Below are positions 21,116 to 33,876 of a DNA stretch of 64,000 bases, one piece after another. A program made the position numbers and the translations under genes. Below the pieces are notes generated by a model, which was given only the letters and a program-made list of their open reading frames with translations, was not told where the DNA came from and made no database searches. Each line of letters begins with the position of its first letter. The stretch's first letter is position 1. The stretch covers positions 124,001-188,000 of the forward strand of contig JAEPRB010000055.1 in NCBI GenBank assembly GCA_016758965.1, in the 5' to 3' direction. This DNA comes from Circinella minor (Eukaryota; Mucoromycota; Mucoromycetes; Mucorales; Lichtheimiaceae).

Positions 21116-24100
21116 ATGCTTCAATCTCATCCTATCGAAGAGCCCCATCTCGACTTTTCTTCATGGAGAGTATCCTTTAATAATAATAATAATAGCAATC
21201 ATAACAACGAAATGTCTTCTTCAAGATGTGAGCTAGGTAAAAAAAAAAAAAAAAGCCAAGTTTTTTTTAACTCTTGTTTTCATAATCGAAAAGGAAAGCT
21301 GATCTAGAAGTAATAAATAGATCTACCCGCTTCATGGACTCAAACATTTGATCAACCATTATTACGACTTAATACTGCTGGATCTAGTAATCAATTTAGT
21401 TTGATTGACCGTGTCATGGAGAATAATAATAATAGTAACACTTCACAAGAAGCAACAAGGCAGCCCCAGCTGGAACAATTACGGCCGCCGCAGTTATTAC
21501 GTCTTGATGATAATACTCATAATAAGTTTCAACAGGAACAAACGACTACTGAAGAAGAAAACGTATTAAATAATCAACAAGAGAATGTAGAAGATATGGA
21601 ATCAATATGGGAACAATCATCACAAAAACAAGATAGACATACACTGAAACCATTGACATGGGATAATGATGATCAGGCACAATCAACACCGTTCCTTACT
21701 GAATTACCATTACTCGTTTCAGAAACACTATTTCAAAGGTATAAAAGGAAAATAAAGCTACATTGGATATAACATTGTACATCACTCATATTGCTTTTAT
21801 ATACATATATTAGTCAACAACGACCACCACCACCATCATCATTATCATCATCAGCATCGCCATTCTCAGATAATACTACTACTAATAATATACCCGTTGT
21901 CAAAGAACAACAACTTGTTCAGGTAGGCTAGAGTGATAAGAGATAAAGAAAAAAAACGAATTGCTTTTTTATTAAGTAAATATATTTATTTGTAGAATTT
22001 GATACAAACATTATCAGGAAATCCATCAATATGTTTTCAATGGAATGACAATACACGTAAATTTGAACCGCGGATATCTCAATTACGAATTCTTGGTGTT
22101 AGCATGGCTGCTATGCAACCGTAAATGATTTATCCTTTTTTATTATTGTTATTTAAGTTGATTCTGAGTACTAATATCTTAATGACCTCTATTATATATA
22201 TATGTATATTATAGTGTTATCGATCAATTGCTTGAATTTGGTACCCAAATGAAAAGATTAGAGCATCTTATACAAATATGTAAATTAAACCCAGGGTAAA
22301 TATAAATTATATACAATTGTTATAGCAAATGATATAATGTAGTATCAGTGACGACCAACGATATATATATTTATCTAACAAGGATGATGATAATAATAAT
22401 AACAATATTTAGACGATATGGACTAACTGGAATGGCATTTGCATGTTGTTTGGAAGACTTACATCTACAAATACAACTTTCTTTAAATACAATGTTTGCA
22501 CAAGGTGAATGGACATTACTACAAATATACCATCATGTTTCTACATTAGCAGATACCATGAATAGACTAGCTCGACTTGTTCATTTGGATGGAGTTGTAT
22601 TTGAGGTAAAACCACACAAACATGCACACAAACATATAGAGGAAACTGAATATATGAATAAGGAAAGTTTCATTTTTTGATTTTTTGATTAAAAAGGGGA
22701 AGTAATATAATATATAGGATGCATCACCTGAAGCAATTAAAGAATTATCGACTGTTGGATTCTATATCCCAAAAGGTAACAAGTTATTGGAATTGATATG
22801 GAACGAAATCACACCTCTAGATTTTGCATTATCTGGATCCATGGCTTTTTATCGGGATGTATGTCTTGGTCTACTACGTCATACTAGCATCCCCTATTTG
22901 ACTATGTTGAGTCAATGGCTTGGATTAAGTAACAAAAAGTTATTACTTACGGATGACAATGGCAACGATGATGATCCAATATTTCATGATTGGAAAGATA
23001 TTATAGATGAAGCACCTTTACGTGACCCGTATCAAGAATTTTTTCTTTACGATATGAATCAAACAAAAGAATCCCTGGTGGATCGATTTCAGGTAAGAAA
23101 TTCCTAATAAGTGTCATGCGTGTGTGTGTGAATATTTTTTTTTATCATGTACTTACTTATTACATAAACAAATTTCCTTTCTTTTTTTTTATTCTGCTTT
23201 CGAAAAAAAAAATAAGCCAAAAAAACAAGATGAATTACCATATTTTTTAAATTCAATGCAGGCTGGTGTCATTCTACGTACTGGAAATGCATTACAACTT
23301 CTACGTCGTTTCCAACCTGAACATCCATTATGTTGTGTAGAAAAAGAAACTTCAAATCAAGGTGATTTGATGTTATGTTGGATGCCCCTGGAAGCACAAA
23401 GTCACAGGTTAGTTTTTGTAGATAATATTTCTTTTTCGGTCGCACCCGTCCCCCCCCCCACATTCCTCCCACCCCTACTTTTTTTATATGTATAGATATT
23501 TTGTTTATTGCTAAGCATTATTATATCATCTTGGTTACTATCTTGTACTAAAACAGAATTTCTTATTTGTGCAGATATATTAATCGATTACATGCATTTA
23601 CCCGCCAAGTTCGTCAATATAATGAAAATAAAAACATTCCGGTAAATAATTTGGATAGTTTAGTTTATACACGTGGGCAGTATATTTTTTTTTTCAAAAT
23701 GAGGAAAAAGAATTAAGAAAAAAAAAAAAGACTAATCTGAGTTGTATATTTGGTTGATAATTTATTAGAGTGATAATAATAAAAATAATACTTTATTGGC
23801 TAATAACAGTAATAGTAGAGACGAAACTGAATCAATGGATATTGAAATGAATCAAGAAAAAGCAGAACAAGAATATAAAGTTCCCACACTGAAAGCTTTG
23901 GATCAAGAAATCAAATTGGTCAGTGATTTCCACAAAACACTTGACACAATTTTGTTGTGTCACCAACGACAACAACAACCTGCTGATAATAATGACTCCG
24001 ATCAAGACAACAAGTTTGGGTATATTCCGGTGGTACAAACAATCACAGATCAAAGTGTGCATCAACCATTGGCTATATGGTGTCCACTTGTAAATGAATC

Positions 24101-25418
24101 AGCTATGAAATTATTTACTGAAAAATTTCATATTCAAGCCCATTTTGAATTAATTCGACGGTTCTTTTTATTTGGTGATGATCGTTTCAGTAATGCAATT
24201 AAAGATGCGTTATTTATTAATAACAATAATAACAAAGGAGATCAAGAAGGATATATTTTTGTTGTAGGTGGAATTAAGTTACACCATAATAACAACAGCA
24301 AGAATAGCAGTGGAATTCAATGGCCACCACGGACATCTGATTTAAATATGGCTTTGAGGGCAGTATTATTGGAGAGTTTAGCACAGATACCTGAAGAAAT
24401 CAAGGGGTATATCTGTAAGACACATCATCAACTTTTGTTGGATCAAGAGATTATAGATATTGAAGATCTTTTAACATTTGGCGTTCGAGAAAAACAACAA
24501 AATAATCAGTGGCGTGATCCCCACAGTAAGTTCAATGGGGGTGGGGGTGCGATGGGCGGTTTTTTTTTCTTTCTCTCTCTATCTATGTATCAATGCATAT
24601 GTGAAAAAATGTATATTCATTTGACTAAAAATAAATAATATTATATTATAGAAATTAATGCTTTGGATTTTCTATATTTACAATATCAAGTTCCTTATCC
24701 CTTAAACATAATTATCAATGACCGAACGTTGGACAAGTACAACCGAATGTTTACGTTCCTGTTACAACTTCAACGCATCGATGCTATCACAAAATACATT
24801 TATCAAAAACTACCAGCAAAAACGGACAAGAACAACTTATTGCAACATCGTATACGTTTTCAACTAGCCCAATTTGCAGCAACTCTTTGTCAATATGTAT
24901 TTGATACTGCGATTCATAATACTTGGCATTCCTTTATTCAACGAATTCAAGACCAAGATGATAAATTGTTTAAAACTATGGATCCAATCATGTTTGGAGA
25001 ATACCACGAGCACGTTTTAGATCGGATGTTGTATCAATGCTTTTTGAAACAAAGTCAGCAACCGATCAAACACATGTTGAATCAAGTATTACAATATATT
25101 ATTATACTAACAACCACACTAATGACCGAAAAACATGATGATCAGCAACAAGTAAAACTGGAACAGGAGTATGAACAGTATATGGAACATACACATCAGT
25201 TTATTAAAGTGTTGAGTAAACTACATGAGCGAGGTATCGGGCGTTTAGGCAATGTAATGAATTCCCATAATTTACAAGGCAGTTTTGGTGTGTTTGGTGA
25301 TTTCCATGATAAATTGGATGCCAAGAGTGGACAAGGAACATTTGCTCAGGAACTTCTAATTCGATTAGATATGAATGGACATTATATTAATTACTCTTCT
25401 ACTTTTTTAAAAAAATAA
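21116..25418 (+). CDS. Gamma-tubulin complex component, GCP5/GCP6 type (Spc97/Spc98 family)
   Basis: Exons are 21116-21236, 21321-21738, 21814-21922, 21996-22120, 22215-22295, 22413-22605, 22718-23092, 23217-23407, 23575-23641, 23769-24525 and 24652-25418, 3,204 nt, 1,067 aa. The N-terminal GRIP1 region includes ILGVSMAAMQP, a helical stretch with GLTGMAFACCL, and PYFLNSMQAGVILRTGNALQLL. The C-terminal GRIP2 region has ALDFLYLQYQVPYPLNIII, then YNRMFTFLLQLQR and helical repeats ending near DMNGHYINYSS. This is the family that builds gamma-tubulin ring complexes nucleating microtubules at spindle poles. The large size, long linkers and Asn/Gln-rich inserts point to the peripheral GCP5/GCP6-like (S. 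pombe Mod21/Alp16) members rather than GCP2/GCP3, but I cannot decide which. It begins 121 bases after OGG1. Confidence 0.88.
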
Positions 25419-26076
25419 TGACTATATAGTATAAAGTTTCAATCTTTTGTATTAATATGTATATTATATATTATAAGTATCTAGTATATATTTTGTTGTT
25501 CGTGATGGTGTATGATATATCGTTTGCCGATATTAAAAAATTACATTGGATAAGAAAGGGGGGTTGAGGGAAAGGGAAATGATGCTTTTTTTTTTACATG
25601 ATGTGATTATCCATACTGTACCCACATCATGTTATACATACATAAAGAAAGAAGAAAAAAGCAGGCTGTGTATAATATTATATAGGTTGTGTTACATTTT
25701 GATTAAATTAAATTGAGGAATATTAAGTACGTAGGCTGTCGGTAGATAAGTAGGAGAGTGCAATATATTATAGTGTAGAATAATAGTGTAATAAGTAGCA
25801 ATATTATAGTATGAATATTAATATTAGTAGTAGTATAAGTAGTAGTAGTGGTAGTAGTAGTGGTAAATGATATTATAAATATAACAAGAAAAAAAAACCA
25901 GAAAGATGCAATGATATTGATAAATAAATTTTTTTACGAAGATGTCGTAGGGATGACATGAATTTTGTTGATAGCAAACTGTTTAGGCAATAGCCTTTTC
26001 GCCAAAATTTTTATTCGTGCGCCTATTTAAAAAAAAACCTTCTGTTAATGATACCGTTATATAAAATATATTCGTT
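25419..26076. other. Intergenic with AGT trinucleotide run
   Basis: It lies between convergent genes. A TAG/AGT-rich simple repeat spans about 25826-25866. A TA-rich stretch near 25450-25500 probably lies in the 3' flank of the GCP gene. I see no gene. Confidence 0.5.
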
Positions 26077-26463
26077 TCACACACACGGTTCCAGAAAGAG
26101 CAAGTTTTTTGATCTGGATCCAAGAAAGGTAAAAAAGATCAAAAAAAAAAAAAGAAAAAACAAACCTCCATGATAAGTAGATCGTCTTGCTAGGAGAACA
26201 TTATTATTGTTGTCAGAAAACTCATCATTAATATAATGAATTGAGGGAGGATCCACCGAGAATGAAACACTTCGGCGACCTTCTTGATTTGGGTGTTCAT
26301 TAGTTGACTTATCAATAAAAGTAGAGGATGGTGATGTTGTATTGGATCGAATGATAGTAGGGATTTGTTGATCTATTACTTCTTCTTGATGAGGATACCA
26401 TGAATCAAGAACAGGCAATGAGTCGTAAATAGATAAATGATTTGATGATGTTCGAGAAACCAT
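26077..26463 (-). CDS. Small Ser-rich hypothetical protein with RSVSF motif
   Basis: The ATG at 26463 opens MVSRTSSNHLSIYDSLPVLD. The first about 98 residues are polar, Ser/Thr/Asn-rich and acidic. RRSVSFSVDPP fits the R-x-V-x-F protein-phosphatase-1 docking pattern and also a basophilic kinase site. The 3' end is uncertain. The frame runs on through a T-rich stretch as a very hydrophobic tail to 26077. Alternatively a donor GTTTGT after STYHG with acceptor GATCCAG (about 26115) gives a different C-terminus. I do not recognise the family. The T-rich tail would be odd as coding sequence, so an intron is likelier. Confidence 0.45.
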   Translation of the reverse strand: MVSRTSSNHLSIYDSLPVLDSWYPHQEEVIDQQIPTIIRSNTTSPSSTFIDKSTNEHPNQEGRRSVSFSVDPPSIHYINDEFSDNNNNVLLARRSTYHGGLFFLFFFLIFFTFLGSRSKNLLFLEPCV

Positions 26464-27183
26464 TGTATTATATTTTATTTGAGTTGTGTAAAAAAAAAGA
26501 AATATGATAAAGAGGGAAGGAAAGAAAAAATGAAAAGAAGAAAGAGAAAAAGAACCTTTTTTTAAGGTTGATTTGTATTGCTTGTTGTGTCGTTTGTTGG
26601 GGTGCTACGGTTTTTATATGTGGGCAAAAATCTTTTTTTTTTTTTTAGATAAAGATAATGTTGTGGTTTTTTTTTTTTTTTTTTTAGAACACCCAGTTTT
26701 TCTTTTTCTGAAACCAAATGAAGCACCATTTAAAAATCACCGTTTTTATCTTCCGACACTCCATAAAAAAAAAAACCTTGGCTGCATTTTCCAATTTTCC
26801 AATTTTCCATGCTGAACCGATATCACGTAACACACACACAATGCCAGTTAGTTTTCCTTTTTTATTTTGACACTATAAAATTGAGAGACAGAGAAATCAT
26901 ATCATGGCAACCAATACCCCTTAAAAATACTAAGTGAAAAGAAAATAGAAAAATGCTCCTTGAGATATACATTCACTCAAATAACTGTTCAAAACCCCTT
27001 CAAAAAATAACCACTTGCAACTGTAAAAAGAATAATAATACATAGCAACTCCTTTTTACATATAACGAAAAGTAAAATAATCTTTTCGTTTTCTTTTTCA
27101 CCTTCACTTTCCTTTCTTCTTTTCTCTTTTTCATCACCCCCTTTTTTTTATTGAATAAACATAACAATATTTTCTAATTGCAA
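26464..27183. other. Divergent intergenic region before the septin gene
   Basis: A/T-homopolymer-rich at 26630-26790. A CTATAAAAT element at about 26872-26880 and a pyrimidine-rich leader (27080-27150) precede the septin ATG. The frame at 26573-26815 is low-complexity and not credible. Confidence 0.5.
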
Positions 27184-27797
27184 ATGGGTAAGTTCTATTC
27201 ATATAATCTCGGCGAAATTATTATTATTCATAACTCATTGTAAATAAATACATTGCTAAAATAGTTGATCAAGTAAACGGCGCGTCATCTGGTGTAAGTT
27301 ATTACTATGAACATTATTTTTGTTTTGTAAAGAAAAAAGTTCACTTTATTATATACTAAACTCAGAGAGATACAAAATAAATCATTTTATCTCAACTAGA
27401 TCACAGTGATGCGTAAGAAACTACAAGGTTATGTTGGTTTCGCAAACTTACCAAACCAGGTACATCGTAAATCAGTCAAAAAAGGATTTAATTTCACTTG
27501 TATGGTTGTTGGTATGTATTATGCTTATTATTATATTTTATAAATTTTATCTATTTGTTTTTTAAATTCTGGGTCTACTGTGTGTAATGGATGGGTTGAT
27601 ATGATGTGTGATTTTGAAAAAAGGGAGGGGGGAAAGGGTTTTCTGAGGGGATTTTTCTTTGGAGGGGGGAGGAAAGAAAGATTATAGAAAAGGATAATGG
27701 TGTAGGTATATGAGGATAGAAATAGATGGAGAGAGGGGAAAGAACTTTGCATATGTGTTTAAAGTGCTTAAGTTTGTCTTTAAGGGGGTTTTGCATA

Positions 27798-27836
<39 letters not shown>

Positions 27837-29131
27837 ACAAGGAAAAAGGAGCATATGTCTGCCTAGAGAGTTATAGAGAGACAGGTTACATTTAGAATTT
27901 TAGGGACTCAGCATATATATATATATGTGTGTGTGTGTGTGTATTACTATATAGCAACTGCAATAGCGCCAATATAATATTATCTAATATATTAAAACAA
28001 ATTGTATATTTTTTTTAATCAATAGGTGAATCTGGATTGGGTAAATCAACTCTTGTCAATACTTTATTCAATACCCAATTGTATCCACCCAAAGAAAATG
28101 TGGAATTAACACACGAAACCCCTCAAACCGTTGAAATACAATCCATCACAGCCGATATCGAAGAAAATGGTGTTAAATTGCGTTTGACTGTTGTTGATTC
28201 TCCGGGTTTTGGTGATTTTGTCAATAATGAAGAAAGTTGGAAACCAATTTTAGATAACATTGAATCTCGTTTCGATGCTTATCTTGAACAAGAAAATCGT
28301 GTAAACCGTCGGCGTATGATTGATAATCGTATCCATGCTTGTTTGTATTTTATTATGCCTACAGGTCATGCTTTGAAACCATTGGATATTGAGTTTATGC
28401 GTCGTTTACATACACGTGTTAATTTGATTCCTGTCATTGCTAAAGCTGATACTTTGACAGAAGAAGAAGTTATGTCATTCAAACAACGTATTCTGGCCGA
28501 TATCAACTATCACAAGATTCAAATCTATCAAGCGCCCGTCTATGAATACGATGATCAAGAAACTATTGCTGAAAACCGTGAAATTATGTCCAAGATTCCA
28601 TTTGCTGTTGTAGGTTCAGATAAAGAATTTGAAGTGGAAGGAGGCCGTCATGTCCGTGGTCGTAAATATCCATGGGGTGTGATTGAAGTGGATAACGAAG
28701 ATCATTGTGATTTTGTAAAGTTGAGACAAATGTTAATCCGTACACATATGGAAGAACTCAAGGAGTATACAAATGATGTGTTGTATGAAAATTATCGCAC
28801 TGAAAAGCTCAAGGCTATGGGCATTCAACAAGACCCCTCAGTCTTCAAGGAGGTCAACCCCGTTCAAAAGATGGAGGAAGAACGACTGGCACACGAACAG
28901 AAATTGTCAAAAATGGAAGCCGAGATGCGATCAGTGTTCCAAGCCAAGGTGACCGAGAAGGAATCCAAGTTAAAGCAATCAGAAGAAGAACTGTATGCTC
29001 GTCACAAGGAGATGAAGGAGGCTTTGGAAAAACAGCGCATGGATTTGGAAGAAAAAAGACGTCGCTTGGAAAGTGGTCGACCTATCACTCCAGAAAAAGT
29101 CAAAAAGAAAGGCTTCTCTTTCAACAAGTAA
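27184..29131 (+). CDS. Septin, Cdc3/Spn1 group
   Basis: A GTP-binding filament protein that forms hetero-oligomers at septa, hyphal necks and cortical rings. Exons are 27184-27187 (only ATGG), 27265-27293, 27400-27511 and 28026-29131, 1,251 nt, 416 aa. Landmarks are the polybasic/septin start [14 protein letters not shown] and [12 protein letters not shown]-loop [10 protein letters not shown]3 DSPGFGDF, G4 AKADTLT, the septin-unique element WGVIEVDN and a C-terminal coiled coil rich in E, K, Q and R (about 335-400). The [12 protein letters not shown] start is what I know from Cdc3-type septins, so this group is favoured. The four-base first exon is supported because it alone gives an ATG in frame. 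Intron 3 (514 nt) is long and repeat-filled. Confidence 0.93.
27799..27836 (+). repeat. (GT)n(GA)n microsatellite in septin intron 3
   Basis: About ten GT units run straight into about nine GA units. A second TG run follows near 27925-27941. Both lie in the 514-nt intron. Confidence 0.9.
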
Positions 29132-29504
29132 AAAAAAATGTAATAGTAATAATAATCTATTCGCTCATCCATTTTGTCTATTTTTCTTTTTATTATTACT
29201 AGTAATTTTTCAAAAGAAAGAGGGAGAAGGGGGGAAAGAGATTTTTTTTATAACCTTGTTTATCCAGCTTCCTCCCCTTCGTCCCACATTTTCTTTTTCG
29301 TTTCTCCTATTCTCTCTTCTAATGCGACATCCGACTTTTAAACTAAAAACATAATCACAAAATAAGAAAAATATACGTACACACACGAAAAGACACAGAC
29401 AGAAATCAATATTCACACATATCTTATTATAACCACTATTATTATTATTATTATTTACTATCACTCTTCTTTTGATAAAGTTTTTTCCTTTTATTATAAT
29501 ATTA

Positions 29505-31433
29505 TTACTGCTGTTTCAATCTTAAATGATACGATTTAGGACGAATGAACTGATCAAAGCCGTGTTTGCTCAAAGAAAATCCGAGACCACTCTCTTTAGC
29601 GCCCACCCAAGCTAATGCAGGGTCAATATAATCACATCGATTCATAAAAAACGTGCCACATTCAATTTGATTGCCAATTTCTATTGCCTTATCAACATCT
29701 TTTGACCATATACTGGCTGTCAAACCATACTTGGAATCGTTCATGTATTTGATCGCTTCTTGATCTGATTTCACGGGTACAACTGCAAGTATAGGACCGA
29801 ATGTCTATAAATATAAAACATATATATATATATTGAATTAATACAATTGATATAATGGACATATATCATAATAGTATGAGATTAAAAGTATAATAATTTA
29901 TTTACCTCTTCTTGCATAATAGACATATCGTGTGTAACATCTACTACGATTTGTGGTGCCACGTAAGTTGTCCCGTCCTATAAAATATTCATTTTAATTC
30001 ATGTGGATATGAGTGAGAATTTATTGAAAACAAATAAATATAAACAAATAAATATAATATTACCTTATCCTTTGGAAAATAACGATCTGTTTGAACAAGC
30101 AGTCTCGCTCCTTTTAGAACTACGAGTAGGTTGCAAAAAAAAAAAAATGAGAAAGGCTATCCTATACCATTTTTTAAATGTAAAGAGAACATTTTTTATT
30201 TACCTGCTTCAGATAGCTGAGCTCGTACTTTATCTGCAAAACGAACATGAGCCATAGGTCCAATGGTTGTTTCTGGATCATTTGGATCTCCTAGTTTGTA
30301 ATTCTAGATATAATATTAATGAAAATAAATAATATTGTACTGAATAAACAACAATAACATGGTTATTATTATTATATTTACTTGTGCAATAGCCGTTGCC
30401 TTTTGTAAAAATTCTTCATATACATCAACGTGAACATAACATCGTTCAATCGAACAACAACATTGACCCGTATTAAAAAATGCACCATCAATAATATTTT
30501 CAACAGCAAAATCCAAATCACAGTCAGGTAATACATAAGCAGGATCTTTGCCGCCCAATTCCATTCCAAGACCAATCGATAATGAATGTTCTGAATTACC
30601 AATGGCTTTTCGGATGACTTTGCCGATAGCAATACTTCCAGTAAAACTGACATAATGAATTCCAGAATGTTGCACTAAATAATCGGCACCTTTGTCGTCT
30701 GTATGCATGACCTGTATCACCTGCTTCGGAACACCGGCCTCGTGAAACGTTTCGACGAATAGATCGGCACATTTAGGTGTTTGTGGTGATTGTTTCAACA
30801 ACACCGAATTGCCTGCTAATAAAGCTGGCACCACGTTATTCACTATAATATAGTATGAGATTGTGATTAGCTTTACAAAGATATATTTTGATGTATGCAT
30901 TGAGATTAGGGAAAAAGAAAGAGAAGCAAAATTGAATGTAAAGTACATAGTAGAAACTATTTGCAAATTCAAAAAAAAAAAAAAAAGGTAGCCATTTATT
31001 CTTTACCCATAGTAAGGTAAGGGTAATTCCAAGCAGCAATAATAACGACTGGACCCAATGGTTCTTTACGAAGATAGCGTTTGAAATTATCTGTTGTTTC
31101 AATCACTTCATCTGCCAAACTTTCCTCAGCTACGGAAATCATGTAATTGGCTCGTTCTAATACTCCATTGACTTCACCTGCAGCATATCGAACAGGTCGA
31201 CCCATTTGTGAAACAATTGTTTCCCCCACTTTTTCTTTTTTTTGTTCAAATAATGAACAGAATTTTTTTATAATATCAACGCGTTCAGACACAGGGACTT
31301 GACGCCAAGAAATAAAACCTTCTTGAGCTTGTTGAACAGCAGTATCTATCTCATTAGATGTGGCGCAAGATATTTCAAATAAAGGTTGCTGAGTTACAGG
31401 CGATAAGACAACCGTTGTTGTTACTTTTGTCAT
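29505..31433 (-). CDS. NAD(P)-dependent aldehyde dehydrogenase
   Basis: It oxidises aldehydes to carboxylic acids. Exons on the minus strand are 31433-31007, 30842-30382, 30303-30204, 30110-30064, 29977-29906 and 29804-29505, 1,407 nt, 468 aa. Landmarks are AAWNYPYLTM, the cofactor loop FTGSIAIGKVI, MELGGKDP with the general-base Glu (about 237), the catalytic Cys in NTGQCCCSIER (about 270), TFGPILAV and the C-terminal KSGL-like motif KESGLGFS. There is no signal or membrane segment, so a cytosolic place is likely. Its length matches the short-form ALDH superfamily. The substrate cannot be told. Three consecutive Cys follow the catalytic site (CCC). An in-frame ATG twelve bases upstream (31445) is an alternative start. 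It is divergent from the glycosyltransferase 171 bases away. Confidence 0.93.
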
Positions 31434-31604
31434 AGAGAAAAACAAAGACGTGAAAATAGATTTGGAAAAGAAAGAAAACCAGGAAAAGAAGAAAAAGAAT
31501 GGGATGAATAAAATAAATAAAAAAAAATGTGAGAAAAGTAATCTTTTTCTCTTTTTTTTTCTTGTTTATACATAAACAAAGCAAATAACCCCCCCACCGA
31601 AAAA
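31434..31604. promoter_or_regulatory. Short divergent promoter (ALDH / glycosyltransferase)
   Basis: 171 bases between two divergent ATGs. A/G-rich on the plus strand towards ALDH, with T runs near 31538-31561 and a C-run CCCCCC just before the right-hand ATG. No clear TATA. Confidence 0.45.
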
Positions 31605-32693
31605 ATGGAACGTGTATTTATTAGTAAACGATTCCTTATTACTATTCTTTGTACCGTCTTTTTTATTTCACTTGCCACGTTATTATCAAGTTTACTTCCA
31701 CGACAAACCTGGTTTATGAACAATAATGATAATGTTATTGTACAACCATCATCCGAACCTATTATGACAAGTTATACCGATAGTATTGCAAATGGTGATA
31801 ATTACAATAATGATATTGTACCCGAGAAAGAAGATCTTGTTCAAGTCAACACTGCTCCAACACAACCTGACATCTGGAAACCAAAACGCTTTGACGATCC
31901 CGACATGACGATTCAAAAAGCAATTGATCGTAATGTTAGAAAAGAAAATCGAGATAAGATTTTATTAGTTGCTGTAGCCAACCTAGGCATGTCGGACTAT
32001 ACTTTAAATTGGATTGAATCATTAAAACGAACAGAACAAGACGAAAAGTTTTTAGTATTTGCTATTGACGCCGAACTACAGAACATATTAGTGGCTGCAG
32101 GTCATGCAAACCATGTTGTTAAAATCCCAGAAGAATGGCTCCACAAGAAATTATCCAGTGGGTTTGCAAAATGGTTGGACAATGATTATACACCTATCAC
32201 GCATGCCAAGACTTTAGTAGTCGAACGGTTATTGTACATGAATATAACAGCTTGGTTTTCTGATGTTGATATTGTATTTACACAAAAGGGTATTTATCGT
32301 TATTTATTGGATAAACTAAATGCCCGTGGTAGTGTGACTCAAGTTTTGTTTACGCAAGAAACGGAACAAAAGATTATTAATTCAGGGTTTTATGTAATGC
32401 GACCTACGGATTTAAACAAAAGAATATTAGATGATACTATTGTGATTCAGGATAAACAACCTGAAGTCACCCAACAAAGAGCAATTAATAGAGTATTAGA
32501 TGAAATAGATTTATCATATCATACAAGTCCTATCGTTTTATTGGATTTACCATTGTTTCCACATGGAAGATTATTTTTTGAAAGAAATGTACCTACCAAA
32601 TATAATATGGAACCCATGATCGTCCATGCTAACTATCGTGTTGGCGATCAGAAAAGAGAAGCATTAAAAAATGCCAATCTTTGGTACCTTTAA
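31605..32693 (+). CDS. Type II membrane glycosyltransferase (nucleotide-diphospho-sugar transferase, GT77-like)
   Basis: One uninterrupted 362-aa frame. A short cytoplasmic basic start (ISKRF) precedes one membrane segment (about 10-31), the usual signal anchor for Golgi enzymes. A polar stem runs to about 110. The catalytic region starts ILLVAVANLGMSDYTLNW and has the metal/nucleotide-sugar DxD-type motif FSDVDIVF (about 218-225), NSGFYVMRPT, and PMIVHANYRVG near the end. This matches DUF271/GT77-type nucleotide-sugar transferases that act on glycoproteins or glycolipids. The donor and acceptor sugars cannot be told. The single exon contrasts with its intron-rich neighbours. Confidence 0.82.
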   Translation: MERVFISKRFLITILCTVFFISLATLLSSLLPRQTWFMNNNDNVIVQPSSEPIMTSYTDSIANGDNYNNDIVPEKEDLVQVNTAPTQPDIWKPKRFDDPDMTIQKAIDRNVRKENRDKILLVAVANLGMSDYTLNWIESLKRTEQDEKFLVFAIDAELQNILVAAGHANHVVKIPEEWLHKKLSSGFAKWLDNDYTPITHAKTLVVERLLYMNITAWFSDVDIVFTQKGIYRYLLDKLNARGSVTQVLFTQETEQKIINSGFYVMRPTDLNKRILDDTIVIQDKQPEVTQQRAINRVLDEIDLSYHTSPIVLLDLPLFPHGRLFFERNVPTKYNMEPMIVHANYRVGDQKREALKNANLWYL

Positions 32694-33029
32694 GCGCCAC
32701 CCATATCATCAGCATCAATATCATATATAATTCTACTTTCATTTGTATACAGTATTTTCTTCTATAAAATAGTCAGTTTATGATGATCATTATTATTATT
32801 GTACATTTATTATCCATCCGTATATTATCTATCTAAAAATTCACCAATAACAGCAAAAAATAAATAAATAAGTAAATATTATTATTCTTAATTTCTATTG
32901 TGTGTTGTATTACCAATATATTAAATAGATATATAAAGTAATAATGGTAAATTATGCATTATTTATTTCGGGTAAACAAAAGAATAATTTTACCATTTAT
33001 TATTGTATTAAATTATTATATAGTTTATT
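32694..33029. other. Convergent 3' flanks
   Basis: 335 AT-rich bases between the glycosyltransferase stop and the stop of the minus-strand secreted protein gene. It has AATAAA-like words in the AAATAAATAAATAAG stretch near 32859-32873. No gene. Confidence 0.5.
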
Positions 33030-33752
33030 TTAAACTTTAACGACAGACCAGAGTAAGCTCTTTTTGTCAGTATCAAGTTTACATTCGGTCAATTTGGTAC
33101 CACCATCTATCTTCTTGCGTTCGATACAACGAGGAATCATGTCAAATAAATGAGAAGCGGAAATGATCTTGAAATAACCATCATATTTAGGATCGGGAAC
33201 TGCAGCCCAAAGTTGTTTGGGTGGATAAATTTCTTCATAGCCTCCAGTATCTTTAGGTTTTTTGGTATCAACTTCACATTGCCACAACTAATAAATTTTA
33301 ACAATATATTGACAGAAAGAATAAGTAAATTGTATTATAATAACCATGGACTAAAAGAAAGCATTATATTTTATTCTTACAACTGCAGCATCAGGAAAAC
33401 CACCATCTCCATTTCCTGTGGTCCAGCGAGTCGAGATACATTTTTCGAGTTTAGCATCGTTCCATCCGTGAATTGAAAAGTATTTTGTATCATCATGTTG
33501 ACGAACTTCCCAAACGCGTGGATGCTTCTTGGATTCGGGGGTAACATCGTTACCTTCACTAATGAATGACAGATATTGCTTGCCGACGGCCGACTTAAAA
33601 ACATAATTGCCAGCTTTCAATTTTTTGGTAGCTGAATAGATGGCATTACCATCTTCTTTACCGGTCTCACTGACGCCTTGTGCTGAGACCAAGCCTAAAG
33701 TAACGGCAAGTACAACAAGACTGTAAATTAAATAAAATGAATGGCGGGGCAT
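33030..33752 (-). CDS. Small secreted protein, possible beta-trefoil fold
   Basis: Exons on the minus strand are 33752-33381 and 33287-33030, 630 nt, 209 aa. The N-terminus MPRHSFYLIYSLVVLAVTLG is a clear signal peptide with a likely cut after VSAQ (about residue 25). The mature protein has repeated turns of the type LKAGNYVFKSAVGKQYLSF, YFSIHGWNDAKLEKCIST, LWQCEVDTKKPKD and FKIISASHLFDMIPRCIE, spaced like beta-trefoil lobes (ricin-B/lectin-like), with four Cys. The fold is inference from spacing only. It has its own TATA box about 115 bases upstream. It could be a cell-wall or extracellular carbohydrate-binding protein. Confidence 0.75.
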
Positions 33753-33865
33753 TTTTTTTATTCCAACAGAGAGAAATAAAAAAGAAATGATGAAAAAGGA
33801 GAGTAAAAAATGAAATGCGAGAAGAGGAAAAAAGTTAATAAAAAAAGGAAAATAACTTAAGTATT

Positions 33866-33876
33866 TTATATAAAAA
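33866..33876 (-). promoter_or_regulatory. TATA box of the secreted-protein gene
   Basis: Reads TTTTTATATAA on the minus strand, about 115 bases upstream of the ATG at 33752. Confidence 0.5.

Noticed and set aside
25826..25866. AGT-rich repeat as a possible coding Ser run
   Set aside because: No open frame with splice support crosses it; it is treated as a simple repeat in the 3' flank.
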